In this document: positions 39,594-53,341 of the stretch, one piece after another
Layout of the letters: every line of letters starts with the position of its first letter
Numbering within the stretch: the first letter of the stretch is position 1
Origin: Citrus sinensis
Taxonomy: Eukaryota; Streptophyta; Magnoliopsida; Sapindales; Rutaceae
Length of the DNA: 64,000 nucleotides
Direction of reading: 5' to 3'
NCBI RefSeq assembly: GCF_022201045.2
Contig: NC_068557.1
Coordinates: 27,443,501-27,507,500 of the forward strand
Made by a program: the position numbers and the translations under genes
The notes under the pieces: model-generated
The model's input: the letters and a program-made list of their open reading frames with translations, nothing else
Database searches by the model: none
What the model was told of the DNA's origin: nothing

Positions 39594-41402
39594 TTTTCCT
39601 TTGTTGAGTAGTTTTATGATATGCTAATTTAGCTAATTAGAACTAAAAACATCTGTTGGATGATTATTGAAAAGAGTAAAGAATAAAGATACGTATTTCT
39701 AATAGCTGGAAATATTTCCAGGTGTTCTGATGTTTCCCAGGCAATAGGTTAAAGTATGTATCACATTCATTTGTAGCAGAAGGAAGTGTTTTTCAAACCA
39801 TTTTTGTAGCAAGCATGCGATAAACAGTGCGCAATGAAGAGAACCGTATCTGTTTTGTTCCCTTTGTGTAGTTTTGGGTTGAAGATGGAATTAATTTTTT
39901 CCCCGATGAAAGAACGAACAAGTAATTTGATTGTTAAAATTTGATCATTTTTTGGGGTAAGTGTATCGCTATTCGATTTCTGCATAAAGCAAAAGTTTAC
40001 AATATTATATGAGATGTTCTTCCTCATCTAGTCTTTTGATTTATAGATTTAACTTTGGTTTGTGTTGTGTGTACATTTTTAGCAGGCAATTTCTGTGTTG
40101 TTTCAAATTTCTTTCAGAAATCTCCTCTCCTTGGTAAGAGAGTAATTGTAAGGGGTTTGGATTCCTATACATCCGACATTATTTGAATTTTGAATTTTGT
40201 TCCAAGGATGAGTAATATTTTTATATTGTAGTTAAATTCTTATACCAATATTTGGATAGGAAAGCTTCAATTTTGAGTCGAAATAAGTGAAAAATGTCGT
40301 TCTGTTTAATTTAGAACAAATTGAAGAGAAAAGGGACTCCGAGAGTCTTTTCAAAACTGCTGGTGGTAACTGGTAACCTGCTAATTTCATGCCAAATAAA
40401 TGACATGATCTTGATTAAATAATCAGTTTATGAGGAATTCTAATATCATTCGTAACATTGTTAATTATTGTCTTAGCACGTCCCGGAGTCATTGACTTAT
40501 AATTGATCTTGATCATCACTCGAATTTATTTGAATAATGTCTTTCATTCGGAAACAAATTTTCTAAAATTAGTGGAAGATTTTCATTAAAGCAACCATAT
40601 TTCCCACTCACCAAATAAGATAAACCTTATGCTTCAACTATGGCATCTAATTCGAACTTTTACACTCATTATACTATTATACATAATTAAACATTCGCAA
40701 GTAGCCTTATAAATTAGATTAATCTAAACAAGGCTACTTGAAAAAACTATTAATAGCGATTGTTAAATTGTTATTCTTCGTCCATCTTGTCCATTCCTCT
40801 AACCTTAATCCTAGAGTTTGAATAGATATCTAGAGTCTTGCATTATTTGATTGAAAGAAATGGACAAGTACCCATTCTGAGAGTCCAACACGTGCCAATG
40901 ATTATAATTAAACTCGCAATTTTTTTTAGACAAATTGTAAATTTGAACAATAATATACTATAATCATAGATTTTGAATATTTTATTTGTATCCTAAGTGA
41001 CACGACAAATATTAGAAAGTTAACTGAGATAAAAATAATTCTAATTTTAACCAAGTAATTGTAGTGGTATTAAATAAACTACCAAATTTGTGATTGATGT
41101 AACAATTTATATATAAATTAAAAACGTAAAGTTTATGGCCGTATTTAATTTTTATTGTAACAAGTTATACCGTTACTCTTTCAAAAAACAAAATCACTTA
41201 CTAAAAATTAAAATTAAAAAAAAATAAAGAAAAGGAAATTGGGCCAAATTAGCTACAGTCTAAAAGCCCAATAAACGGCAAGATTAGAGAAAAGGTTGTG
41301 TTTCAAGATCTGAAAAGGTTTCAGTCTGCGCGTTGGAGTTGAAGAAGGGATCCAATCTAAATCAAAGAAGCAATCGATCAAGAAGCGAAAAAGGAATAAA
41401 GA
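39594..41402. other. Intergenic: epsilon-COP promoter side
   Basis: AT-rich sequence with short ORFs only. The last 150 bp before 41403 should hold the epsilon-COP leader. No RNA gene or repeat that I can support. Confidence 0.4.
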
Positions 41403-44400
41403 ATGGCAGCGGCAGCAGCACCAGATCACTTGTTCAATCTGAGAAACAACTTCTACTTGGGGGCGTATCAGGCCGCTATCAACAACAGCGACCTCACCAA
41501 TCTTCCACCAGACGACGCCGTTGAGCGTGACTGCCTCGTCTACCGCTCTTACATTGCCCTTGGCAGTTACCAGGTCCCTTGATCTCATCGCCATTATCAT
41601 TTCTTGTATTATTTGTTTTACAAACCATCTATTTATTACTGTTATCTTTTTTTTTCCAATTTCATTTCTGATTATTCTTCTCGATTGAAATAAATTACAG
41701 CTTGTGATCAGTGAGATCGATGAGTCGGCTGCTACTCCTCTCCAAGCCGTGAAGTTGCTTGCTCTCTATCTCTCTAGCCCTGACAACAAGGTTTTCTTTA
41801 TAGATCCTTGAAATTGTCTTCTTCTCATCTTCTGTAGATTTGATGTGTTGCATCTTAAGTTTTGATTTAGGCAGTTGAGATTTGCTTGATCTTTATATGG
41901 TTCATCACATGTAAACTGTTAAATGAAAATCATGTTAGAATTCTATGGTTGTGGATATGATTGTTATACAATCTCACTAGAAAAACAAGCAACTACGACA
42001 CATGGCGTGTTTGTATTGGTCGATCTGTTTTATGCAAAATATACTGTTATTGAACTTTGGAATTGAGTTTAATTTGTGTACTTGTATAAGTGTTTAAGAA
42101 GGTCAGAGCTAGACCTATTAAGAATGTAGATCCATGATTTTTTAATTCAAATTCTGTCTTACTCGGTGATTGTTACATCAGGAATCAACAATTTCAAGTT
42201 TAAAAGAGTGGTTGTCAGATCCAGCCATTGGGAGCAATGCGACATTACGCTTGATTGCTGGTATCATATTCATGCATGAAGAGGATTATAATGAGGCACT
42301 CAAACACACCAATGCTGGAGGGACCATGGAATTGTGAGTCAGATTTGACTTATCTTGTGCTTAACATTGAGTAGAATGTTGTGTAACCATGCTTTAGCAA
42401 ATGGTCTTTCTTGTCTCTTGTTTATTGTTAAGAGAACAATGTTGTGAATTTTAGTGTAAATACAGCTGTTCTGTAGTATTTGATTTACATTGATGTTCTA
42501 CATCCTTCTTTTTTTTAAACGTAATTTTGGTTTGGAATAGAGAAAAAAAAAATGTAATAGCTACTTAATTCTATCAATAAGGTCTCAGAAATGTATGGCT
42601 ACCTTTATTTGAGTAATCTCAGGAATTGACAAGCCCAAGTTCCACTGGGATCTGCTGGAATCTGTTTCATCTTGAGCAATTTAGTGTTTCCCTTTTCAAT
42701 CATTTCCTGGTCACTGCCATTTGCCTTGAGTCTGTGTGTGAGTGTTTGGAGTGGATGAGGCATCTCTCTTAGTTTCCCGACTGCTGAGGCTGATACATGC
42801 TATTCTCTTTTGCAGACATGCATTGAATGTCCAAATATTCCTTAAGATGCACAGGTCTGACTATGCAGAGAGACAGCTGAGGGCCATGCAACAGATTGAT
42901 GAGGACCACACCCTAACTCAACTTGCAAATGCTTGGTTGAATTTGGCAGTGGTGTGTATATATGTTCTCTTTTTGGTTGCATTGCATGAGAGACTTGCGT
43001 GTTCTTATGCCCTGTTTTGTTTAATCAGGGTGGTTCCAAGATACAGGAAGCATATCTCATCTTTCAAGATTTCTCTGAGAAGTATCCAATGACAGGGTTG
43101 ATCTTGAATGGAAAGGCTGTTTGCTGCATGCATATGGGGAACTTTGATGAAGCTGAAGGATTGTTGCTTGATGCACTCAACAAGGCAAGTTTTAAATAGC
43201 AAGTGCATTAGTTATGGTTGAGAATTTTTAAAACCTGGTTGAGATGGTGTTTGTTTCTTGCTGCTTGGACCATAATTCACAATTGTTACATATCACTTTA
43301 TGAAGCATGTATGCGTACATCATGTTCAACTTTATGAAGCATGTGTGTCTAAATCTGTAAGGAAAGAAAACAGAAAAAATTTGGATGATGTTGACTAATG
43401 ATTATTTTAGTTTGATCCATGATGATTGTAGCTCATTTCTGGTTTATCTTTTTAATTTTCTATAAATCCTTTTACTTGCTTGGTTAAATCGAATATTTGT
43501 ATGATCATGGCATTCAGCCCCTCATTTTTTTCCATTTTTCTAGTATTGGCATTCACTAGTCTGAAAGTTCTTTGGAGATTGAGTAATTGACTAAATGGTG
43601 TTTACTTAATGACGCAGGATGCTAAAGATCCAGAAACTCTTGCCAACCTGGTTGTATGCAGTCTTCACCAAGGAAAATCAACTTCACGTTACCTCAAGTA
43701 AGCCATCTCTTCATGTCCTCATTTATTTTTCCCCTCTTATACAACTTCTTAGATAACCAACATGAATTCAGTTTTAAGTGGAAATAAGTAGTCTCACTTT
43801 TCCCAAAGATTTTCAAAAGGGTTAATTCCGCCTGCCCCCAAATGTTTCAACATATTCCACTGTGCACCCAAATGTTGCAACAATGCTCAATCCACACCCA
43901 AATCCGTTAATTTTACCGTTTATTCTAACGGTGAAAGGGTAAATTTGGAAGTTCATGCCCTAAATATTATTTGATGATGATAAATTAAATTTATTTGATA
44001 AATTAATTGATGGGATTATTATTAATTACCTTTAATTAAGAATTTTTAATGTAAATATTAATTATTGGATTAACATTTTATCTCATTTAATTCTTTTCTA
44101 ATTCAAGATTAGGGGTATTTCAGACATTTCATTCACTTTCAAATAGTTCCGTTAAAAGTAACGGTCAAGTTAACGGAATTGGGTGCGCTGTGGAAAATGT
44201 CGAAAAGGTTGGGTGCATGGTGGAAAATGTCGAAAGATTTGGGGGTTGGGTGGAAATAACCCTTTTCAAAATGAGAAATAACGTTTTGTTGAGTGGGAGG
44301 TAAAGTAGGTTATCCAATTATTTTGTTGACTTAGCTAGGTTAGTAGGATCTGAATGTTCAAAAGTTTGTCAATAAGATCATGCTCTCTCTGAGAATATCC

Positions 44401-44713
44401 CCAAAGGATAGCTGTAGTTCCTTGGCTCACTTTTATTATGGCTAGATTTATGTCATTGGCTCGTCTTTCTGTTATGGGATGCCACTGGTTCTCGTCTCTG
44501 TGTAATATACAGGGAGGTGGGGAAGTAAGGTTGCCTATTAGATTCCTCCCCCTGCTTTTGTGTTCTTCCAATTTACCCATGCTTTGGATTAATGAGTGCA
44601 TTGACTGATTGTTTTGCAGCCAGTTGAAGCTTACACACCCAGACCACATGCTTGTCAAGCGTGCTTCATCCGGAGATGAGAGCTTTGAAAGAGCACTTCA
44701 ATCTGTTGCCTGA
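41403..44713 (+). CDS. Coatomer subunit epsilon (epsilon-COP)
   Basis: Seven exons join in phase to 292 residues, the usual plant length: 41403-41573, 41701-41790, 42182-42333, 42816-42951, 43029-43184, 43618-43697 and 44620-44713. The start reads MAAAAAPDHLFNLRNNFYLG and is family-typical. The protein is an all-helical TPR-like solenoid. Recognisable parts are GAYQAAINNSDL, DCLVYRSYIALGSYQLVISE, HALNVQIFLKMHRSDYAERQ, GLILNGKAVCCMHMGNFDEA and DPETLANLVVCSLHQGKST, ending SFERALQSVA. Epsilon-COP binds alpha-COP in the COPI cage and serves Golgi-to-ER and intra-Golgi transport. Intron 5 uses a GC donor (AAG then GCAAGT). Reading through would add ASFK and a stop, so correct splicing is required. 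Intron 6 carries a MULE-type MITE. Confidence 0.97.
43819..44262. mobile_element. Mutator-type MITE in epsilon-COP intron 6
   Basis: A 444 bp element with about 30-bp terminal inverted repeats. The left end is GGGTTAATTCCGCCTGCCCC and the right end's reverse complement is GGGTTATTTCCACCCAACCC, both followed by CCAAAT-TTTC. It is flanked by an exact 9-bp direct repeat, TTTTCAAAA (43810-43818 and 44263-44271), the length expected for Mutator-like transposition. Sub-terminal inverted stretches (CCGTTAATTTTACCGTT with AACGGTCAAGTTAACGG) extend the pairing. It encodes no protein. Confidence 0.88.
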
Positions 44714-46265
44714 AAACTAGAGTCATTTTGGGGCCAAGAGGTGAATGATTTTTGTAACCTACAAGAGAAGTATATGATTGATTTGAAAGATTGTGTTTGT
44801 TAGCATAGAGTTGGGTATTTACCCTTTTTGAATTCTTGGATAAAGATACGTCTCTATATGTTAAATATTTCAAGAAATTTCATCTTTTGTCGGTTTTGTG
44901 GGTTTTGTGGTGTGGAATATATTCTGGTGAGTCAAGAATTTTATGGTATAAGAGTTGTAGGAAGTGCGAGCCAACTTATTTATTTGATGAAAATTAGTGA
45001 TTGAAGTAAGGTGTAATCAATTTCAAATTAGCTTTAATGAGAAAATGGATTTTAAAATCTATTTGAACTCAAGACTTAAGCTTGCAGAATAAAGCAAGTA
45101 ATTAATGAAATTTCAGGTTTTTAGCAAATTGTCTATACTAGGAAATTTAAACATTAAATAAATCTTATATTATTTTTATTATATCTGTCAAAATGATCAA
45201 TCTAAAAGTCAGATCTACCAAAACATTATCATTTTTTTTTTCTTTTGGGGTCTTTCACAGGTAAGAGCTTTCATTTAATGACTATAGCCCACAAGTTTAT
45301 GTTTCGTCTCAGCAAGCTAAACTTTTATCAAGTTGATGGTAGAGAATTCCCAGAAGCTGCATCATGTATGAAGTGTTATTTATGATTCTTTCTTAAATAA
45401 ATAAATTGAAAAAAAAATCAAAAGAATTTAATGAGAAATAAATAAACGCTGTTAAACAAAAGGATACTTCTAAGTTCTAACATAATACTTGTAACCTAAA
45501 ATTAAACTAATGCGTGTTTCTTCCATACGGATACGGTGTGTGTTAATCGTATTCCAAAATCTTCTTTGTTAAGGGTTGCTACTTGCCAGATTCATTGATC
45601 CATATTTAACTATCAGTTGGAGTCGGTACTTTTTACAGATTTGGTTATTTGGAGGGAAGGAAAAAAAAAAAAAAAAAAAGTGTTACCACTTAGCAGGCCA
45701 CAAGTTTTCCACTGGCGGTAGCCTTCAACAGAATTTTATACCAATAACTTGGACGGAGCGAGGTGGCGCAGCGTTGCCACCTTTTTCCGTTCCAAGTTTT
45801 TCGCAACAAATCTCAAGTTCTTTTTTTCTTTTTTCTTTTTTTTTTGGTTAGAAGAATTTCCCAATCTATAGCAGAGAAAAATCAAGGTATGGCAAAAAAA
45901 TTAGGCCTCACGCAATTGCAAGTAGCAGGAATTTACTATATAAACACCAACGGAAAGTAAATTGTTGAGCTTATCTAAAATAATAAATATGAGAAAAGAA
46001 AAAAGGGAAAAAAATGCAGCAGCAAGCACTCATGGGACTGAATGAAAGGTGCATAGCTGCACCAGCCACCAGGGCATATCATAATTATTGAGCTATTATC
46101 ATCTGTTCAAATACATTGAACAATGCGGGGTCCTCTCTAAAGCTAGACCACAATATATGATCAATAAAGAAATAATCTACTCTCAATTTCACCCCTATTC
46201 TAACTGTGGCTGCCGGGGGGCCTGCCTCCGTTGTCTATTACATTAATGGCTATAAAATAAGTTCC
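44714..46265. other. Convergent 3' flanks of epsilon-COP and MUR4
   Basis: Genes on both sides end here, so the interval should hold two 3' UTRs. The MUR4 3' UTR is probably about 46.0-46.26 kb. Long A and T runs occur at 45660-45679 and 45819-45845. No gene was recognised. Confidence 0.4.
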
Positions 46266-49200
46266 CTATATGATCGATGCATACCCACCACGATGAGACT
46301 TCTGCCATCTCCAAGCGATTTCTAAGCTTTCTTGGAGATTAGTGTATTTAGCAGTCCAGTTCAGTTCAAGCCTGATCTTGGTCGGGTCACTATACACTTC
46401 AGCATAGTCACCTGGGCGGCGAGGTTCATATATAACTTTGATATTTGCCGATGTTGCTTTTTTACATGCCTCAACAAACTCCTTTACCGATCTCCCTGGT
46501 CATAGAAACACCCAAAAAAAAAAAAAAAAACATTTGATTCAACTCCATTTCCAAACCTTGAATAGTATCCAGGTAATGCTATCAGAAAGTAATCTAAAAG
46601 TGTACCTTTTCCCGTGCCAACATTATAGATTCCAACTTTCTTAGGTTGTGCCCTCTCAAGAGCTTTGACATGAGCATCAACCAGATCATTGACGTCAATA
46701 TAATCACGAACACAAGTTCCATCTGCTGTACTGTAGTCTGTTCCTTTGACCTTCCAGTAAGCCAAATCACCAGATTTGTCAGATGCCAAGTAATTGTATA
46801 TTATGACACATCAAGAAGCATGTTCACTCACTATAAACACAGAAATTTCAAAAGAAACAGGATGACTGTTAAAAGATAGATGTTCTAATTATTTAGTAAT
46901 GATACCATATAATTCCTGTATCATGTAGTCAGTTTTCAATTGGAAAGGCCAAGAGAAAAATTTTCAAATATCCAATTATAAACCATGTACAGAATTCTGA
47001 ACTCCAAACAGTCAGTTTCTGTTTCTTCCCTTCCCTACACACACCAGGCAGTCGCTACCCTCACATCAGCACATTTTAATTTAAGAATTAAATGATATGA
47101 GAAAAATTGTGTTCTTCTTTTGCCAAACTGATGATTTATTTATATGTCGAGTCTAGTTCTTAATTCATTCATTTACTTCAAAACTCATTCATTTTGCTTC
47201 CTGTACTCGTATGAGAATGTGCCTTCTGTCATATATTTAGGCAGATCAAAAAACCATTGTCCATGAAAATATAAGGTCAAGTCATAATATGGTAGCATAC
47301 CTTCAGCCCAGCAATAATACCACGAGCTGCATCAAAACATGCACCTGATATTCGCCCATGCTCACGCAATTCAGGTCTGGGAGCTTCACCTAATCTACCC
47401 TCTGGATCAGAACCGATGACATTGAAGTACCTGCAAATTATCACAAAAACAAGTTAATCTGTAACTATTATAGTGAGTAATTCTGATTTACCAGGATGAA
47501 AAATCCAAAAGAGAAGGTATGTGTCTAATATTTCAAAAAAAGTGGCATATGAATAGAATAACATTTTAATCAGTCTTTGTAAAATTTTCCGCAACAAGTT
47601 CAAAAGTACTTGCACAAAGATCAAACTCAAGTACATTGTTTTCAAAGCCTACGGTCAGTAGGGTTAATTTTAATAACAAAAGCAACTAATGTAAAAAAGA
47701 CCACCAACCGTAGGATCATAACTGCCATGTCTGAATTTTTAGAGAAGTCCAGGATGATATCTTCTGCCATCTTCTTAGCTTTACCATATGGATTAATTGG
47801 AGCCTGCATTTATTCAACAGTATTGATCAGTTGTCTATTAACAGACACAATGCATCCCCAAAAAAAAAAAAAGTCAATAGAGCTCAAAATAAAAACATAA
47901 CTAATTAAGACAAATGACTATGAATTACAAAATTTCTTGTTGTCAACAGTTAACCAAGAATTTACACTCACCTGTGGAGTTTCTTCAGTAATGGGCATCT
48001 TTTCAGGCTCTCCGTATGTTGCGCATGTACTGGAATATATCAAAGTATCCACGCCATGTCTGGCCATTGACTCCAATACTACCAAGGTATTTGACGTAAT
48101 GTTGTGATAATATCTACAAATCGAGGTCAAAGATATCATTAATGGACATACATCTAATATGTAAGCAAAAAAAAATTGCAGGCATTAAAAGTAATGACGT
48201 TACTTTTGGACCAGGTAGTCCCATTCCTAAATCATTCTTTACTTTTAATATTGTAAAATCTAGCCATCCCTATTTTCCCCTTCTCATGTTTCCAGTGTTA
48301 TCATACTCAATCCAGCAATTGAACACTTAGATTGGCTCATATGATTTTTTTTTTTTGGACCGAAGACATTTTTTTCTGCAAAAACCTAAAATCGATCATT
48401 TTCATAGAATGGAATGTCAAAACATCTCAAGAGAGGGGGAAAAAATAGATACAGACGTATAAAAGGATTGTAACTGCAAATAAAAAATAAGGTTTCCCCT
48501 TAAATGGTGTAAAAGAGCACATTTTCATATCTCGTACAAGGCTCTATGATACCAAGTCAACATTTAAAATCAAAACAAGCCCTGGAGAACTTGATAAATT
48601 TCAGTACCATTGCCGAGAGGGGCCGGTTCTCACAAGCAAAAGATGTATGTACCTTTTTACTGTAGTTTTGACTAGTTAAAATTGGCATAATAAATATCCC
48701 AAACAATACTCACTTGAGAGGATCAAGGGTGCTTTCTCCAACATAAGCAACAGCTGCAAAATGCATTACAGCATCAAATGCATTTTCTGAAAAAAATTTG
48801 TTAACCTGAAATAACAGTCAAGTAATCAAATCATAACATCCATGTCACAGTTATAATCAAAAGCTGAACTTCAAGAACAAAGGCATGGTTATCATACAGC
48901 TTTAGCATCACCCAGGTCAGCATAAATAAACTGAAGCCTCCCAGGCTCTGGAAATAATTCTTGTAGGACCTTTACGGCACCTATGTTTCCCCGTGAAAGA
49001 TTATCCTGTCAGAAAGAAAGATCATTTTCCTCAAGATCTGCATCAAGTGACATTATTGAGCTAACAATGACTGAGCAGTGCACTAATTATATATGGATAA
49101 GAAACATACAACTATAGTTACACGGTATGAGTCCTTCAGTAATCGTAATGCAGCATGTGAACCAATGTAGCCAGCACCACCCGTTACCAGGACATGAGTT

Positions 49201-49705
49201 ACCCCTTCTTCATGTTGGGAAAACTAGAAGGATGGCAGATCAAGTAAAACAATTTTAGAACTGGAAATTTTATAATCATCTACTTAAAATAAACAAATAA
49301 TTAAAATGAAAAATAATTGCATAAACCGATAATCACTCTAAGCCAACATAATACTCAACAAATAGATGAAATTTTGATATATGACCAAGGACTTACCGGG
49401 CTTGGGCTACTGAAAGTTGGAGATTGCTTCAGCAGGAAAATGCACAATGCAGTAAGAGCAGCAGCCAAAATAAATTTTCCAGCAAAATTGCTCTTCCTTT
49501 TGGGGTCTGCATAATCCAAACCTTCATGCACAACAAGGTTCTCATTACATAAATTAACTCAACCCATTTCAATTAGGAAGCAATTGTAACAAATATTACA
49601 AAAATGGACCATAATTCAATTATTATGAAGATTCTGATTCTTACCTCCAAAGGACGTAGGTCTAGTCTGCCTTTGCTGAGTTCTGGCCCTGCCAAAATTC
49701 AGCAT
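46266..49705 (-). CDS. MUR4: UDP-arabinose 4-epimerase (MUR4/UXE, Golgi type II membrane protein)
   Basis: Ten exons join in phase to 413 residues: 49705-49645, 49521-49397, 49223-49110, 49005-48898, 48805-48714, 48113-47972, 47803-47709, 47430-47301, 46750-46606 and 46495-46266. A basic cytosolic N-terminus ([15 protein letters not shown]) precedes one membrane anchor at about 36-51 ([16 protein letters not shown]). The NAD-binding Rossmann motif [10 protein letters not shown] is at 76-85. The catalytic SDR residues are Y220 and K224 in NPYGKAKK, with the Ser/Thr of YSSTCATYG (193-201). The enzyme interconverts UDP-xylose and UDP-L-arabinose for cell-wall polymers and glycoproteins. The membrane anchor separates it from cytosolic UDP-glucose 4-epimerases (UGE). 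Arabidopsis mur4 is cell-wall arabinose deficient. Microsynteny with epsilon-COP and EMB2279 supports orthology. Confidence 0.96.
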
Positions 49706-52700
49706 CTCGGCAGATTCTGATTGTTTATCTATGTTGCAATCAATTGTAAGCCTCAGTTATGTCAGAAATCAAGTATAATACACCCCCTTGTGAGCTGCAA
49801 AACAAAAAAGCAAGCAATTGTGAGTAAATCCGCAAGCAATATCAGTTCAGTTAACAAAATATGAAATTTTTTACATGTGAAAGAAAAGGATTAAAATTTT
49901 GATACTCAGAGATGAAAAAACAGTCGAGATCCAGAGAACAAACCAACCAAAAGAACACATCAAAAAGGGGAAAAAAAAAAGGATCGAAATTGAACAAGAA
50001 TTTTAAAAAATACATAGACTATAATTATGTCAGAGCATGTCTGCCCAGAAAATTAAAAAAATATAGATTTACAAACTAAGCCAAGAAAAGGGTCGTTTCC
50101 CAAATCAATATTTCGAAAACAAAACTAAAAAGTGAATAATTTTTTTGAAAGAACAAACCCAAATCAACGGAATTAAGATTCAAAACCACCGATCAACAAA
50201 ATCCCATCTCGGAAAACCTTGTGATCCTAAGAGATAAAACGAGTGGACAACTGGGAATAGAGAGCAGGGTAGCTAGCACAAGAACAGCAGAAGAATAAAA
50301 ATAATAATAATAACAGGCCTTTTAAAGCAAAAACAAAAACAAAAACAAAAATAACAACAATAACAGGGACTTTAGTTGTAAATGCTAAGAAAGTACCAGA
50401 GATAGAAAAAAATAACAGAGAGCCTCTCTGCTTTACAGAAACAGAAGCCGTACAGGTGCAACAAACGAAACTGTGAAGATCTAAAGCAAAACTACAAGTT
50501 TAAAGCAGAACCCAGAAGAGAAAAAAGTGATAGGAAATTAGAGTGGAACGCACGATGAATTGACAATGAAAAACGTAAGAAAGAGAAAGTGATTAAAATT
50601 CGAATTTCTTTGAGAGAGAGAAAACGTACAGCGCGAAAAGGGAAGAGAGCAATGTGAATGAAAATGAATGAAATGATAGATTTTCACAATTCGAGTTCTA
50701 ATAGGTTGAAATTTCTGTGTGTCCATGTTGTCAGGCTTGAAGAGCAGAGGCACCAAAATTATACTCACTGTCTTTCTTTCTTTTTTAATTTGATTAAATT
50801 TCATGTTCATATTATAAAAATCTAAAATACTATTTGTTATAATTATTATTTGGGATGATAGCAAATGGGTCCCTAAATTTTTTTAAAATCTTACGGGCGG
50901 GCATAGTTTGTCTAATTATATCAATTAAATTCCCAGCAGCTAGGCGGCCAGAAGGCAGTAGCCGCTTCCACTAGCCAGCTCTTATTTCGTCGATGTATGA
51001 AGTCTGGTCGTACTTCGAAACGAAAAATCAATTTGTCAAAGTATATGATAAATACTTGCAATTATAATTTGGAAGCTGATATTATGAATTATTACCCAAT
51101 TTATTAAATTTGATACGGTTGTTTAAAATAATTTTCGAATAAAATCTTTTAAATTTTTATTTTCATATTTAGCAACCATTTATCGTCTTTCATTTGATAA
51201 TTTAGACTTTTACTTTATAAGTTCATAGCAACTAGAGCAATATATACAATACTAAGTGTTTGTTTGGTATAATTTATTTAATGGTTATAAGTACTTATTT
51301 TATCTCATAAGTTCGTATCAAAATTTTTTGTTGTTGTTTTTTTTTTTAAATAGAGCTTTTGAAGATTAAATAAACTATTTTTACCCTAATAGTAAAACTC
51401 AAATTTTAGGCTTTTGCAAGTAGATATTAGAAAGCTTTTTTAAATATTAAAATATCTTTTACTTATTTAATAATCTTATTTTATTCTTTTCATAACATAC
51501 ATTAAAAAATTTGCCTATTAACTTAATTTTATAATTTTAGGTAAAAGTTTTTATTGACAACAAAAAAATAATTTTTTTTTTTACAAAAACTTTACTTGGA
51601 AAATCTCTACTAACAAAAGCTCTACTTGAAAAGTTATATTAAACAGAGTTTAAATAAAACCAAAAATACTGATATTTTCTAAGAGTAAGAATTTTTTTTT
51701 TTTTAATAAGAAGAGTAAGTGACTTCTTTTGAAATAAATAGACAAAAAAAATGCCATTATTTAAGGAAACATAGTGGTATTCAAGGATTTGTATGCTAAT
51801 TTTCCATTATTTTCATGAATTATCCATTTAAAATTCCTATTTTTTTGAATCTTTATTTTATTGTTGAGCTGTGTTACCATCATGACCAAAAAAGAAAAAT
51901 TGTTTATCATTGGAAGTAATTGTACTAATCATTAAAATTAGTAACCAATTAATTAAAATATGAAAGAAAAAAGAAAATATTTTTTAATCGATAAATAATT
52001 TTATGGATTTTTTTTTATGAACTTTAATATACCCTTTCATATTACCGATAAACATAACAGCATAACACAGCTTTACTTAGAATATAAATTTTAAAAAAAA
52101 ATTATATATACCGACAATTTTTGGGGGGTATAAATAATATCGACATTGTAACTTGTATTAAAAAATTTAGATTTATTCAAAACATTGTTATTTTAGTCAG
52201 AATTTTTTAATTGGATGGAAAGGAGCCAATCATATGACGCATCGTTGCATGTCTTGTTATAATTCAATAAATATTCCGCGTTATTTTTGGAAAATTATAA
52301 ATTCAATTCAGCCGAAAATGCGGATGAGCGTTTTCTGTTACTGTACATTCACTAAACAGACGTTGACGTGTCAGCTGTTCAGTGTAATGGTTTAATAAAA
52401 GGTAGTGGGGCCCATCATCACGTGGGACCTATTTTTGGAAATTCGACAACTTTTGTTTTTTTTTTTTGGAAAGGAAATTCGACAACTTTAATAGTTAAAA
52501 TTGAGATTGAAATTTACATTTAAAGAATGGTAGGCATACGACCTTTACGTCTCGATTTGATTCTTAATTAATATAGTAATAAATGATAGTTAAATAATTT
52601 TATAAATAATGATATTTATATCTAATATATAAGTGACACATAGTATTAAGAATTAAATTAAAACTTAAATTTTTATTTCCCTTTGAAGATTATATTATAT

Positions 52701-53043
52701 ATATTGTTTTTATTTTCAATATAAACTTTATGGGCTCAAAAAGTTGAGATAATTTGAAATTTATCAAAAATTTTAATTGGTTTCTATTTTTGCAATAATA
52801 ATCTTCATCTTTATTATTATTATTTTTTAAAGATCACGTCTTATTTTGGAAAAAGTCCTTTTCAATTGTATGAATAGAACTTAAGTTTTAAGTAAATTTT
52901 ATTAGTAGCATTTTATGTTTGCAAATTTTTGTGAGCAGTCTCTCCAAACTGTCTGTGAAGGAGAAAATTTGAGTAGGATAGACAGTTTTGATAAAATAAT
53001 ACTTCTTGTCAGTTTTATCAACATAGTCCTACTATATATAATT
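49706..53043. other. MUR4 leader and promoter, then gene-poor AT-rich DNA
   Basis: From 49706 to about 50.7 kb the minus strand likely carries a spliced MUR4 leader: an acceptor (TTTTGCAG) lies at about 49797, and CT-rich text lies near 50.4-50.7 kb. Beyond that I see only very AT-rich DNA with decayed repeat text and no gene. Confidence 0.4.
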
Positions 53044-53058
53044 AACTAATTTTTTATG

Positions 53059-53341
53059 CCACTTCGGCCTTGGTCGGAGTGGTGGGCTAACGTGCTTATT
53101 TGTTTAATATTTCAAAAATTTCCTCTCCCTTGTGTAATACGAGTGGAGTATGGACATCCCTCTTCTGTAAGGGATTATTTATCTGGGCATGTACTTCACA
53201 GAATTCAATGTAATAATATAAGTCTCAATCATGTATTTCTGATTGTAAATATCAGTGTAATATATCTGGTATAATAGCAGTTGTAAATATCTGTGTAATG
53301 CAGTAATATGATGATTAATCAATATTTAAAAAAAAAAAAAA
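53059..53341 (+). mobile_element. Retroposed insert with poly-A tail and target-site duplication
   Basis: Sequence ending in a 14-A tail (53328-53341) lies between direct repeats AACTAATTTTTTATG (53044-53058) and AACTAATTTTTTTATG (53340-53355), which differ by one T. This is the mark of LINE-type target-primed reverse transcription. The insert has several TGTAAATATCTGTGTAATG-like units and no complete gene. It could be a 5'-truncated LINE, a SINE or a retrocopy of an mRNA 3' end. The 72-residue ORF starting at 53056 uses the ATG of the target repeat and is probably fortuitous. Confidence 0.8.

Noticed and set aside
46484..46750. Reading MUR4 exon 9 on into its 3' intron and 5' flank as a single exon
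   Set aside because: A donor at 46606 and the acceptor before 46495 restore the conserved epimerase C-terminus, so the read-through is intronic.
51257..51655. Possible MITE with ends resembling GTGTTTGTTTGGTATAA
   Set aside because: The opposite end matches only loosely and no target duplication was found in this very AT-rich sequence.
53056..53274. 72-residue ORF as a gene
   Set aside because: Its start codon is part of the target-site duplication, and it lies inside the retroposed insert.
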